From the NCBI GenBank assembly GCA_036768485.1, contig JAVLUZ010000154.1:48591591-48655590 (forward strand): 64,000 nt of DNA. The letters run 5' to 3'. Shown piece by piece: positions 12,401 to 24,400 of the stretch (within the stretch, counting starts at the first letter, position 1; each line of letters opens with the position of its first letter). The DNA is from Mermis nigrescens. Lineage: Eukaryota; Nematoda; Enoplea; Mermithida; Mermithidae. The position numbers and the translations under genes were made by a program. A model generated the notes under the pieces. That model had not been told where the DNA came from and searched no databases. It saw nothing but the letters and a program-made list of their open reading frames with translations.

Positions 12401-15400
12401 CACTTATGACTGCCAAATTTGAAAACAAGGCGAATGAATGAAAATATGGAAATAAAGATTAAAATTTTTGGTCATTGAAAGAATTGTTGCAATTTTTACA
12501 TTGTTTCAACAATAATAAAGATACAAATTTAATCAAATCGGAATAAATAATAGCAACAGGCTGAATGAAGTAAACTGAATGCACGTGTATTATAGCTAAT
12601 GCGTCTAACAGCGAAAAAATAAAAATTATAAAAGTAACAGTAAATGTTTAAAAAATGAACATATAGATCTCTATCTGGAGTACAAAAATAATTAATCAAA
12701 ATAACAGAAAATGAAGGTAATTTATACACTAATAAATAAGTAAGTAGCTCAAAGCAAAAATAACTCTGTCTTTTCCGTAGTTGAATACAATTTTTCTAAT
12801 TTCAATTTTTTTACAATTTTCCAAAGTTTACAATTTTTCACTTAAGATTTAAGTTTAAGTTATTTTTACGTTTGATTCGATCGTTTTTAAATTCATATTT
12901 TTTTGTACTTCTCAAAAAATATGCATTAAGTGCGTTACTTACCTTCAAGTGCGAAGTTTTTCCATAAATTTTGCCACAACCGGGAATATGACAACTGTGT
13001 ACGTTTCGTTGCCTGATCTGCGCGCTCGCCGCTGGTCCCAATCGATCGGCTTCGGCGCAATTGGGACAAGCGCATGCCGGCCTAAAGCACAATTGTTCCA
13101 ATTTTTAATTCCTGGAAATTTCACAAACTTCTTAAATTTAAAAACTTACTTTAAAATATGAATTGTACATTATTCTAAATTAGAATAAGCAGACAGAATA
13201 TAGATACTCGTAGATGGCGTAAAAAGCGAATAATTAAGGCGCAGCGCAAGGAAGCGAAAAATTAATGAGCATAACTTTTAGAACAAACAGAAAATTGTCA
13301 ATAACAATTAATATAATGAACTATTTTCGAATAATTAATTGGTTGTATAATGAAACTAAGACGAAATAAAATGCACTAGCACGATGATAAAAAGTCAGTT
13401 TTTCCACACACTTCAACCTACACTTGAAGCAGACGTGCCGCGACTTAATCGGAAATGATTATAATGCTTCTAAATGTATTAAAAACATGATTTGTCAATA
13501 TTTTTGACGTATTTGCATTCTGAGATTTTCTGCAATTCTCGCTGACCTTTGTTTTTCGTTCCAAGCGACGCCGTATACACCATTTAACCTAAATTTTTAT
13601 ATTTTGTTTGCTTTATTTTTTGCGTATGAAGGATATTTAATGAACTTTCAGAGTAAGGCACTTTTTCATACAAGACTTCATTAAAGCTAGCAGATTTTGA
13701 TCAAAAATCGCTGCAAAATCAAGTCAAAAATAATGATCTGATTTCGAAAAACGGTAGAAACGGTAAAAAACGCTAGCTAGTGCATAAATCATGGTTTTCT
13801 AGGATAATTCACGACAAATAAATGAGTTCTTTATCTAAAGATAACAGTCAGCTGATTAGGGATTTCTTATAGAAAATCGAGTCTCCAACCATATTAAATG
13901 TCTTTATAATGTTTTAGAATTGTAAGCTTTCACACGAATGACCTGAGGATATTTACTATTAACCCATTGTATTTAGCCAATTTGATCGAGATTGATTTAT
14001 ATCTGCTTTCTGACCGAATCAAGCTGTTGATTCGATCATGACTTAGTTTGGCGTATAGAAAAACTAGATTGCGTTAAGCTAGGTTTAGTCTAGTCTTAGT
14101 CCACGACCTATTGAACGTTTTCTAGGCAGAAAACGCGCGTATAAATTTTTAAAGTAAGCTTAAAATTACAGTTTATTACATATAAATTTGTGCATGCCTA
14201 AACTTACGCGAAACAGACAATAAATACAACCAGCTTAGGTGAATTATGAAATATCAATGGATGGATAAGATTGTCCATGCTTTGATCGAAAGAAATGAAA
14301 AATTCAGAGCTAATTCAATAGAAGAGGTATTTGCAAAATAAATTATTATACCACAAAAAGTATCAATAAAAAATACGTGAAGGCGGATTGATGTCTTGTT
14401 TCAGACATCATTTGGAGAATAAAATAACCAAAACGAAGTTTTTATATCCAGCAAATAAGCGCCCAAAATGAATAATCATGTCAGCACTTGCAGTGAATGC
14501 GTTTTAAAATTTTGCGTAAATAAACTCGTAGTAAGGTATGCTAGTCAGCCGATTTCCTTGTATTCGAAAAATAAAGAAACGACGCAGCATTGGATAATTA
14601 TTAGCTTGTCGTGTACATTTGTTTGCACCTGCAAACGAATTTTCGTGTAGTCATCACACATCGGCGTAGGGAGAGAGATTTGGAAGGTTAGTACCCATAC
14701 CCCCAGAGGTTGAACCCCTTCCCCCTCAAATTACTGTAGACCCCACAGAATTCTATTTTTAGTAACATTTTTGTCAATTTTACCCATCCCGACCCTTCAG
14801 AATTTTTTACTGCCCACGTATGGTAGTCGTGCCCAGAGACGTAGTCCAAGGGAGGCCTTGCTGGAAAAAGAAAAGAGGAAATTTCAATATAAACAAGGTA
14901 AAGCTAAGACCGGAAACGAACGGGAATGAAGAATGAATTTTGAAAGTGCACGAATCCGTTTATAAAACGTAATTGAAGGCATGTTTAGAAGTATTTTAGC
15001 ATTTTTATGCATTTAAAGTTAGGGCTATCTCAATAAGAATCTACAGAAAGCCCTTCAAGCCAGAATCGACCGTGTAAGTTCGCAATTTAGTACGCTTTTT
15101 TGGCAAAAAAATTATCAACAGTCACGCCCAGAGACGTTCATGTTCATGTTGGAAGGGTTACGAGGCAGACTCCTCTGAAAGGTGAAGAGGAAACAATTTT
15201 TTGAAATATGAGTGAAGCTAAAACTAAGAATCAAGAATTTCCACATAATCGCTTATAAAAAGTAAGTTAGTTGGTTGTATGATATTTTTAAATTCATAAT
15301 TGTGGAAAACGAAATTCTAAAACATCGGCCGGACCCGCCACTCGACAGCCAAGGCGGGCCGTGCTATGAGCATATTACTTTCTATTGACGCCCGCCGATG

Positions 15401-18400
15401 CACTCGATGCGCCGCTACCGCCGACGCCCGCGCGTCCGCCGCCACCGAACGATTTCAGCGCCATCGTCGACGACCCGGCGCCGAAAGCGAATCCGCCACT
15501 GCCGGCGGCGGCGCCGCCGCTGCAGGTAAACGTGGCGGCATTTTGTAGCGGCAGCGGCGGTTGTTGATGATGATGGTGATGATGGTGATGATGTGGCTGA
15601 TTAAGATGATGGTGCTGTTGCTGCTGCTGCTGTTGATGTTGTTGGGCAACGACCAACGGCGCCATGAGCGAGTAGTCGACGGCGGCGTTTGCGCCACCGG
15701 ACGATGACGCCGCAGCGACCGAAGACGTCGCTGCGGGTGAATGAGCGGCGGCGGCGAAATAGGGCCAGGCGGCGGCGTTTACCGTCTCCCACCATTGCGC
15801 CTGGGCCGCGTTGGCCGCCGCGGCCGCCGCTCCACGCCAATGCGTTGGTCCGTAGGCGGCTGCGGCGACCGAATATGCTGCGGAACCGGGCGGATTGGGC
15901 GCATAAAACGACGCCGCGACGAGGTCAGCCGCAGGCGAAGACGCGAGGTTCGAACCCAACGCCTGATTTTTTATTCAAAAAATTATTTTTTAAGAATAGA
16001 AATCTAGAGAAAATAATTAGTGTATTCCTCTAGAAATGATCTAAAATGTACTCTTTTTTATTTTTTTATCAAGATGCGATTCTTTTTGTTTTCTGATCTA
16101 TTTTTAAATATTCGTTAGAGTACGTTGCGCCTAATAATATTGTTACGGTACCTTACGTATTGCCAAACTCGCGATTTTCGTAAAAAATTATTTTGATGGA
16201 TTTTTATAGTTTTGATGCATAGCTATAAACGGTTATGTATCACATTTTATTGATTTTTTCTCATTGCGTAACAACGACATTTTCTGACAAACGGAGACCT
16301 GTCGGCGCTGCGTCAAAGACTAATAGAGAAGCGGCTTGACGTTTTTTTATCAAAATTTCAGACCGCGTATCTTCTTTGTCAAACACCTGTTAATTATAAT
16401 AGGATTGTTTCATATATTTAGTTTTTATTTGTGGCAGTTTTATTTTTTATTTTCATTCAATTATACTTATGATCGGATTTATTCTAATTGTTGACTCCTA
16501 ACAGTTTTAGCCGATCAAATTTTATCTCGCGGAAGATGGGAAAAGGACATTTGTGATAAAATAGAAAGGATAATTCTGAAATAATCATAAAAAACCAGAC
16601 GATTTTGAAATTAATTCAAGAAGCGGTGATTTTCGAGTAGAAATTTTTTTGCGATATCCGCAGGCGTACTTATATTTTTAAACTTTGAGACAGATCTTTG
16701 TTACGATTGTCTAGGCCGTAATGCTTAAGATACTACTTAAAAAAAACGTAGAAAGGCGGCATATAAATTTTGTTTAGCCCCCGGCGCCTTAAAATTCCAA
16801 TGGCCACTGAAAATAGTATATTAAATAATTTTTTCTTCTGTTTATATTTATTATTAATTTAATAACATTTTTAATGACTAATTAAATAGTTTTTAATTTA
16901 ATTTTTATTATTACGGACATGTTAGGCCTTTGATAAATAATATTCAGACTACGTCCTACAAATAAACTTATAAAATTGATCTAAAATTTTACTAACCTGT
17001 TCGTAGGAAATGGAGCAATCTGCGCCGGCTTCCTTTTTCCACGGCTGGAATCCCTTTGAAGTAGACGCGACGACGCTCGACGATAGCCCCATCGAAGCTT
17101 GTACCGCCGCCGTTGGAGTTCCCAACGCGCTGGACCCCTGAGAAGCGATGTTTTGCGCGTCATTTTTCGACAACATATCGCATTGCTTTGCTAACATGGC
17201 CAGCGGATTACGCAAATAATGATCCTAAGTGTAAAAAACGAATTTTTCTACTCATTTGGTTCTAAAAACAACCTTTTTTGAGCCAAAAACGCCATCAAAT
17301 TCAGATCGTACTCTCAAAATCAAAATGCAAGGGCCATTAGAGAACGAATGTGTAAATTTCGAATATTGTTCAACATTGGGCCATTATCATATCAAAATTT
17401 GGCACCGTATTTAGCTTTTCTGCCTCTATGCAAAATTTGGTGGAATTAAGTCGGACATTTTCTTTTTGATTTTGAAAGAAAATTACTGCCAGAAACTGGA
17501 AAAATTCTATCTTTGATCTGATTTATCGTATTTACCAAATTTTTGCTTAATGAAAGCTAGGCGAATATACAAAATTCGGGTATATTTTAGGAATGGTACT
17601 TCCGACTTCAATATCTCACCATAATCGTTATCACGAATTAAAGCTAATATCCGCACCCGTCCGTCGTTCAATGACTAAGAAAATTTATTAATCAGTGTTG
17701 GATATGAGATTTTTAACGATGGCACTCGCCGAATACAGAACGCATTGTTACGAAATTATGCGACAGAGGGCGATAAGATGAAGAAAACTTTGTTGCAATT
17801 TATTCTTAGCATTAAACATGCGGCCAAATTGATGCGTCGTTGCTCACGTCGGTCAACCTAACCATTAATTGCCCGCCTTTTTTCAACTCAATCATGTCCC
17901 ACTTTCCCAGCTAGCTGATTTAATTATTAACAAATAACGTGCAAACTTATAATTCGAAATGTTAGCTTTATGCAAATTAACTCGCATGACCCGCGAAATG
18001 GCCCTATTAGCGAAGCGCTGGATTCAGGAAACGAACGATGCTTAAATTTAGTAGGTCGCGAGCGACGCTACATATCAAATAGTCGTCGTCGGCGTTAATG
18101 TGGCTTTTTCGAGCGTATGAGCGAGCTCCTTGAGTAAATCTGGCTTGTCAAAGATTTGCAAATCGCTATTAGACCATGCAACTTAGTCTTAAAAATGATT
18201 TATATCGGTCAGCCAACAACTAAGGAGCCTAAAAATATTTAAACCCGTACTTAAATGTTTTGAACCATGTTTTTTGCTTACAACGCTATCTAGAGCGCAA
18301 ATCTAAGATGGAAAAAACACCGACGAAATTTGGAGGAACACGACAATCTGAACTGAGCGTAAAAAAGGCCCGACGCGATCACACTATTTGATTATGGGAA

Positions 18401-21400
18401 AGTATTATGAGGAAAAGAAGGAAAAAATAAGAACTAAACTAATGATAAAATCGAAATTTTCCTTAGTTCGAAATCGTCTACGCCGCTAGCACCAATTTGT
18501 CGCATAACCAAGGTACAACATACTAAATACTATTCTACCTTACCGGCTGATTCCCACGTGAAATCAATGAAAAAATCAGTGAGATTGTACGCTAAACAAT
18601 CGCAAAATCGCTATAAAGTTGCCTCTATCATTATGCGAATTTCGGGATCATGATGGAATAAAGTATGAATAGTCCGCAACCTCAAAAATTGCTAATAGTG
18701 AAAACTTAAGACGAACCTGGTTTTGGTTTTAGCAGCGCCTAAGCAAAACTTAGAGCCTGTTTTCTACGCTGAATATTTTAAACGCGGAGTGAGGAAAAAC
18801 GGACTGACAGTTCGACATTCAAGAAATCAAGGACGGCCTCATACATAGTGACGTCGATTGATATTGAAATATCAATCAATAATCGTATCCATTTCTGATG
18901 CGATGTATTTGCTACTTATATATTTGCGATAAATTGAATATCGAAAGTTCTATAGAGTTAAACAAGAGACGAAATGTTAGAAAAACTGTAAAAATTAAGG
19001 CGGAGCGTGTCATTTAGACCTTAGCGTTATTTACTAGACGTCAATCCACCGTTGAAGCCGTCTTGATAAATCTTTTTAGAAAATTTTAATTTCAGAAAGA
19101 AGACGTGGCATTCGAATGCGGTACAATATATTCTACGAATGAATCAAGTAGAATTTAAGCTTTTTGATAATTAAGCTTATCATACTGTAAGCCACACAAA
19201 CGAATTTCGAAGGATTGCGGGTCTGGCTGACAGTTAGTCAAAAGCATACGCACAGCTTGCTCGGTCTGGGCGATAAACGATATAACCGCATAAAAACTAC
19301 ACGCCTTTATTGACAATTTATAGTCAAATACAGGAAAATTGTATTTTGCTGTTTTCCATGTTAGTTTTGCCTTATATTTCTGATAGAATTTCTATCCTGT
19401 CCTTCTGAGAGTCTATGACACCATAGGTGCACAGCATGGCCCATCCGAGGTTGAGGGTGTCAGCCGGTCTGGGAGGGGGTCAAAAATAACGCTTTTTCGG
19501 GCCAAACTGAGCTCAAAAACTGGTAAAGCGCTAAAATAGTTTGAAAAAAGTTAATACGCAGTTTCTGGTTAATTTAAGGCACTTTTTAAGGGAATTTTCA
19601 TTTTTTCTATTTTTAGCCTTCATTTTGCCTCATTTTCCCCAAAAAATTTCCAATTGTTCCATTCTGGGGGGTCAGGACCCCCACACCCCTCCCCCTAAGT
19701 GCATATCTGGACCTCACCCTTTTCATGACGGTCAGAAGTCAAAATCTGTTATGTCCGACGCTCAAGCCCAATGTTTAAAAATTCTTCTTGGAGAAAAATG
19801 CCCACAATACGCCTGTCGCCCAAGCTTTGTATATGAATGACAGCGGGAGCGGATTTGAAACATCCATGAAAGAAAAAATGGAAAATTTGCCGGGTAAATG
19901 GGACAATATTTAGGTTTAAAATACACAACATTAAAAGGTCGCAAAAAACAGCTCGCGATCGACCAGAAACAGTCAATTATGGCGATTTTCATTCGCTTTT
20001 CTGCTTAAGCTTTGTAGGACATTTCGAATAATTCAAAAATTTCACTGGCTTCCTCTCTTTCTCGCAGACCTTCAATGCATGTACCTATTACACGCTTGCT
20101 ATTCGAATAAATACATAAGCGCAAATGAAAAAATCTGGAGGCACTAATTTCGCTTGAAAACGGCAAAACGCAACAAAGTTTTAGTAGAAAATTGAAAAAC
20201 AATTTTTCAGCATTCGTAAAATGAGGTAAAAAATAAAAGACACTTATGCATTTCCTTTCTCATCATTCGTAAATCTTTTTACAAAGCGACTAATGACGTC
20301 TCAGAAGCTTCTAAAAATAACGTGTTTAAAGAAAAATCCCTGTCACAACTAAAAAAATGAACTCTCCAAACAAAATCACAGCTTGAACGACAATAGACTT
20401 TATTGACGGTTCCTTTAGTAAAAAGGTACAAAAAAGGGCAATAATACGTATTAAAAATTTAATACATTTCTATATCGTTTAATTTATAAAATGACGTGCC
20501 CTTTCTTGCCCTTCTAATATGGAAGTTCGCGGTTCAATAAACTCGAAAACATTAATTCAATGAGAATCGTATTTCTTTAAATAGCCGATATTAGGACTAA
20601 TGTTTAGAGTTTAAGCACAAAAATAAAAAGAAATGGATTTAAAAGCTGATGAAAAATTGAGGTGTAAGCTACTTTTGTTAGCAAATTTCCAAAAAGGGTT
20701 TTTTCCGAATTTCTGGGAGAAAAATCATTTGGAAGCGATTAAAACTCTGCAGCATTCGAACTCTTTGAAGTTAAACGATGAGTGAGATCGTCCAGTGATC
20801 CAGCTCATTTCGTACGATGCAGTCAGTCAAGTTGGAAATTATGTCCAGGTTGTAACCGGCGCCGCACTGAACCATATATTTAATCGCATAGGTGAAATTC
20901 GACGGGCGGGCAAGGTCGTCACTACACATGGGCGTGGGGTTTAGAACCTTCAGACCTCAGAATCAGGTAGACCCCCAAAAATCGATAGACCCCAGAATAG
21001 AATTTTTGGCATGTTTTTAAGATTTTTGCTAGTTTTACACCACCTAGACCCCGAAATTTGGCTGCTGTCCCATGTATGGTCGTCACCCCATTGCCACGTT
21101 ACGTTGGCGAGATAAAGTACAGGTTTATTTTGTGATTGATTTTCGATTATTGCGAAATACACCTTTTAATTTTCCCGTAATTTCTTTTCTTCTATTTCAA
21201 TTTTATGACGTTGTTTAGTTACTAGTATTCGTTAAAATCATTTTCTGTATTTTGCTTAAATCTCGGTACAAGAAAAATAGTGTAGCATACCGTAAAAATT
21301 TATTACTCAATGTTAGGCGGTGATTCAAAATTTTTTTTAGCTTTTGACACTGACTTTCTTAGTTTTTTGCAAAGCGCATAAGAATGGACCAAATGATTGA

Positions 21401-24400
21401 GTTATCAGTCGTCTTTAAAAATTTTTTTCAATCAAATTCCCGAAAATTTTTTAAGGTTTACATAAATCTTACAAAATTCCAACTTCAAACTTGTTGAAAT
21501 CATAATTTCACATAATTGAAATCAAAATTTAAAAAAAAACGGTCGTACAGACTGACTCCTCTTTTGCTCGTTAACAACGGGTTCTATAAACGACTTCAAT
21601 TATTTTGGAAAAAGTTGAATTAGAGTGCCTCATATAGAAGTCTCGGATATGTTACTAAAACGCATGGAGCTTGGGAACCTGAATCGACCCTGAACCGACA
21701 AAAGCGACAGCGGTGAAATTGTAATACGAAAATCGAAAAAGTTTCTCAGAATATATCGGAATCGCAGTGCTTTTCAGATGCATTACATTTTGATCGCCTA
21801 AATAAAATTTTCGACCTAATGCGACTGAATAAAAAAATTTAGCATAAAAGTTTTTGACATTTTTCCTGAAGAATCTGCTTACTCAAGAAATTATTTATGG
21901 GACATTTCAACGTCTTTACAACGAAAAATGGCGAAAAGGTCGGGAAGAATAAATCAAAAAATCGAAATTTAGTAAATTTTTTCAAAATTCTCGTCATTTA
22001 TTCAAATTGGAATTCTTTTAATTTTTATAAGATTAAAATTCTATTTACAATTTAAAATCAAAATAATTCTAAAAACTAATCTGGTAGTTTAATTGTTCAA
22101 AAGACGTAAAAATTATGTAAAATGAAGAGTGGGAAATAAAAGAAGAAAAATTCTGCAAGATAGTACCATTATCAAGAATTACATTTCAAAGTCATAAAAA
22201 TGCGTAGAAAGTCATTTTGTTTTCAATTTTTAAAAATAAGGAACGCTTCTATAAACGATACGGGCAAAGAGAGAAAGGAAGGCAAATTTTCAATCAATCT
22301 TTATTTTTAAGTTCGAAGCAACTTAAACTTAAGCTTTACAGCGTGAGCGCAAACGCGAAATCGGCTAAAAATACGAGCTATTCTCAGATAATTAATCGTT
22401 TATAAGAAATATTTAATACAGGTGAATTAATAAGCTATATCTAATTCTTAGCGAGCGAATGCGAATGTTTGGTTCCCGTTACTTTTACTTAATCAACGCT
22501 CCATGCAAAGATTCAAAATCTGTTCGGACCCAATATGCAAATGAATCTTAAAATTGATTAATTTTGCACGTGTTTGTGACAGATATAGGAAGTGAAAAAA
22601 TCTAGTCGACCCAAGTCAGGCAACCATAATTGGACCGAAAATAGGTTTTCCCGTCCATGCGCATCAAGAATAATTTTAAAAAAATTCATTTAGGGTCAGG
22701 GGCAGATTTGAGGAAGGGGTGGAGGGGCGGCCGCCTTTCCCACCACTGGCCAAAAATATTTGGCGAGATAAAGAATTGGATATGCGATTTTGCAAAGATT
22801 TTTGACCGTCAGTGACCACAATTTCTCAAATTTTTCCGGCGCTAGGCGCCGGATGATATCCATTAATGACATTTATTTACTTTCTTGGCGAGCTGGAAGC
22901 ACGGTTTTTTTGTATTCGGCAAAGATTTTTCCTGATGTACAAAAGACTTTTCGGGACCGTCTTTCTACATGTACAAAGATTTTTGGGATGACAAAAACAA
23001 CTGCACAAAAGGTCTGAAATTCGCAAAAATTTTCGGCGCTTCGCACCGAAATGAGTGATTGTTTGTCCTATATATCTTTATAGTAGCAGAAAACGCATTT
23101 CGAAAGGAGAATGTCTAAGTTTTCGGCGCTTCACGCCGTTTTAAGACGATTCTTAATGATTTTTGACCTAAAAAACCAGGAATTAGCCAAAATACACTAG
23201 CAAAGGTCGAAAACCTCTGTTTTTACAACACTAAAGTCGCTACCGTATCATAGTACCCAAAAATTTGTCTGTACAAAATGTACAAAGACTTTTAGGGACC
23301 ATCTGTGTACATGTACAAACGGACCTTGTACAAAAAAACACTATCTGGAAACCATTTTCTGTTCGTGTAGGTTTCAAAACAATTTTAACAGCAGAAACAG
23401 CTATTTTTGCATAGTTTTCTTCTATTTTCAATCAAAAATTTTGATGTTTCGCATCAAATGCTATAAATACGGGAAATCAAGCAGTAAATCATGCTTCTAG
23501 ACGTCTGTCCGCTTTGATTTCACAAATTTTCCGGCGCCAGAGTTTTGTAAAAGTCAAAGAAACTTAATGATTTTTTCGCACAAAATTGCCTAAAATTTTA
23601 AAATTTCACGAAAAATATCGCGTCAAAAGTGATTTTATATAAAAGTATATAATGTGAAACATCGAAAAAACGCTGTTTCGCGCGTTTGGGGCAAATTTTT
23701 TGACCTATTTTTGACTGTTTTTGGAAAAGTTGGGACACCGCCACCCGTAGGAAAATCTTAAATCCGTCACTGGTTAGAGTGCAGTTCGAGGCGTTTTCAC
23801 GAATTTTTGGTGCAAATTATTAACGATTCGGTCATCCGTTCGATCTGCGAGAGCCGCAATTTCGAACCATTTCTTATTGTAAACTTTTAGAACGCTCAAG
23901 ATTCATAAGGTTTTTAAATTAACAAAAATTGAAAACGTTGTCGTTTTTATTAAGCGCCGGAAAGGTCAGCTCGAAAATTCGCTACTAAGAAATTTTTCTC
24001 GCTAACTCTCGCTTTTCTTTTAGCCTCGCCTTATTCCGCGCGGCTCAAACGTTCCTCGATACGCGCGCAATTTAAATTTGTCACCCGTAGAAGCCGAGGT
24101 GGAATTTTAAATAAATCTGGCGTTGTAGTTCGGACTTACGGTAATAACTAATTCGTCGACCGATTCCGAAATTATCATTTTCGTTCGCAATAATACTTCG
24201 CCGTTATTAAAATATTCGCGTAATACCGCGAGCGTTAAAACGACGAAACGAGGGCAATAAAAATTCCGATTTCGGAATAAAAATAATAAATAATAATAAT
24301 AAAACGTAAAAGTCGCGGCTCGACGAGCCGAATCGGGCGGTAATGAAAAAAACGGACGACAGATGCGGTCCGCGGAGAAAAACTGAACCAACGCGTTAGA

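Noticed and set aside
15366..16033. Plus-strand and alternative minus-strand open frames over the Sp exon 3
   Set aside because: Shadows of the GC-rich coding exon; only the minus-strand Ala/Gln/His frame joins in phase to the conserved exons.
18530..18600. Minus-strand donor after a short open segment as the Sp first exon
   Set aside because: The phase is wrong for exon 2 and there is no ATG in frame before the stop.
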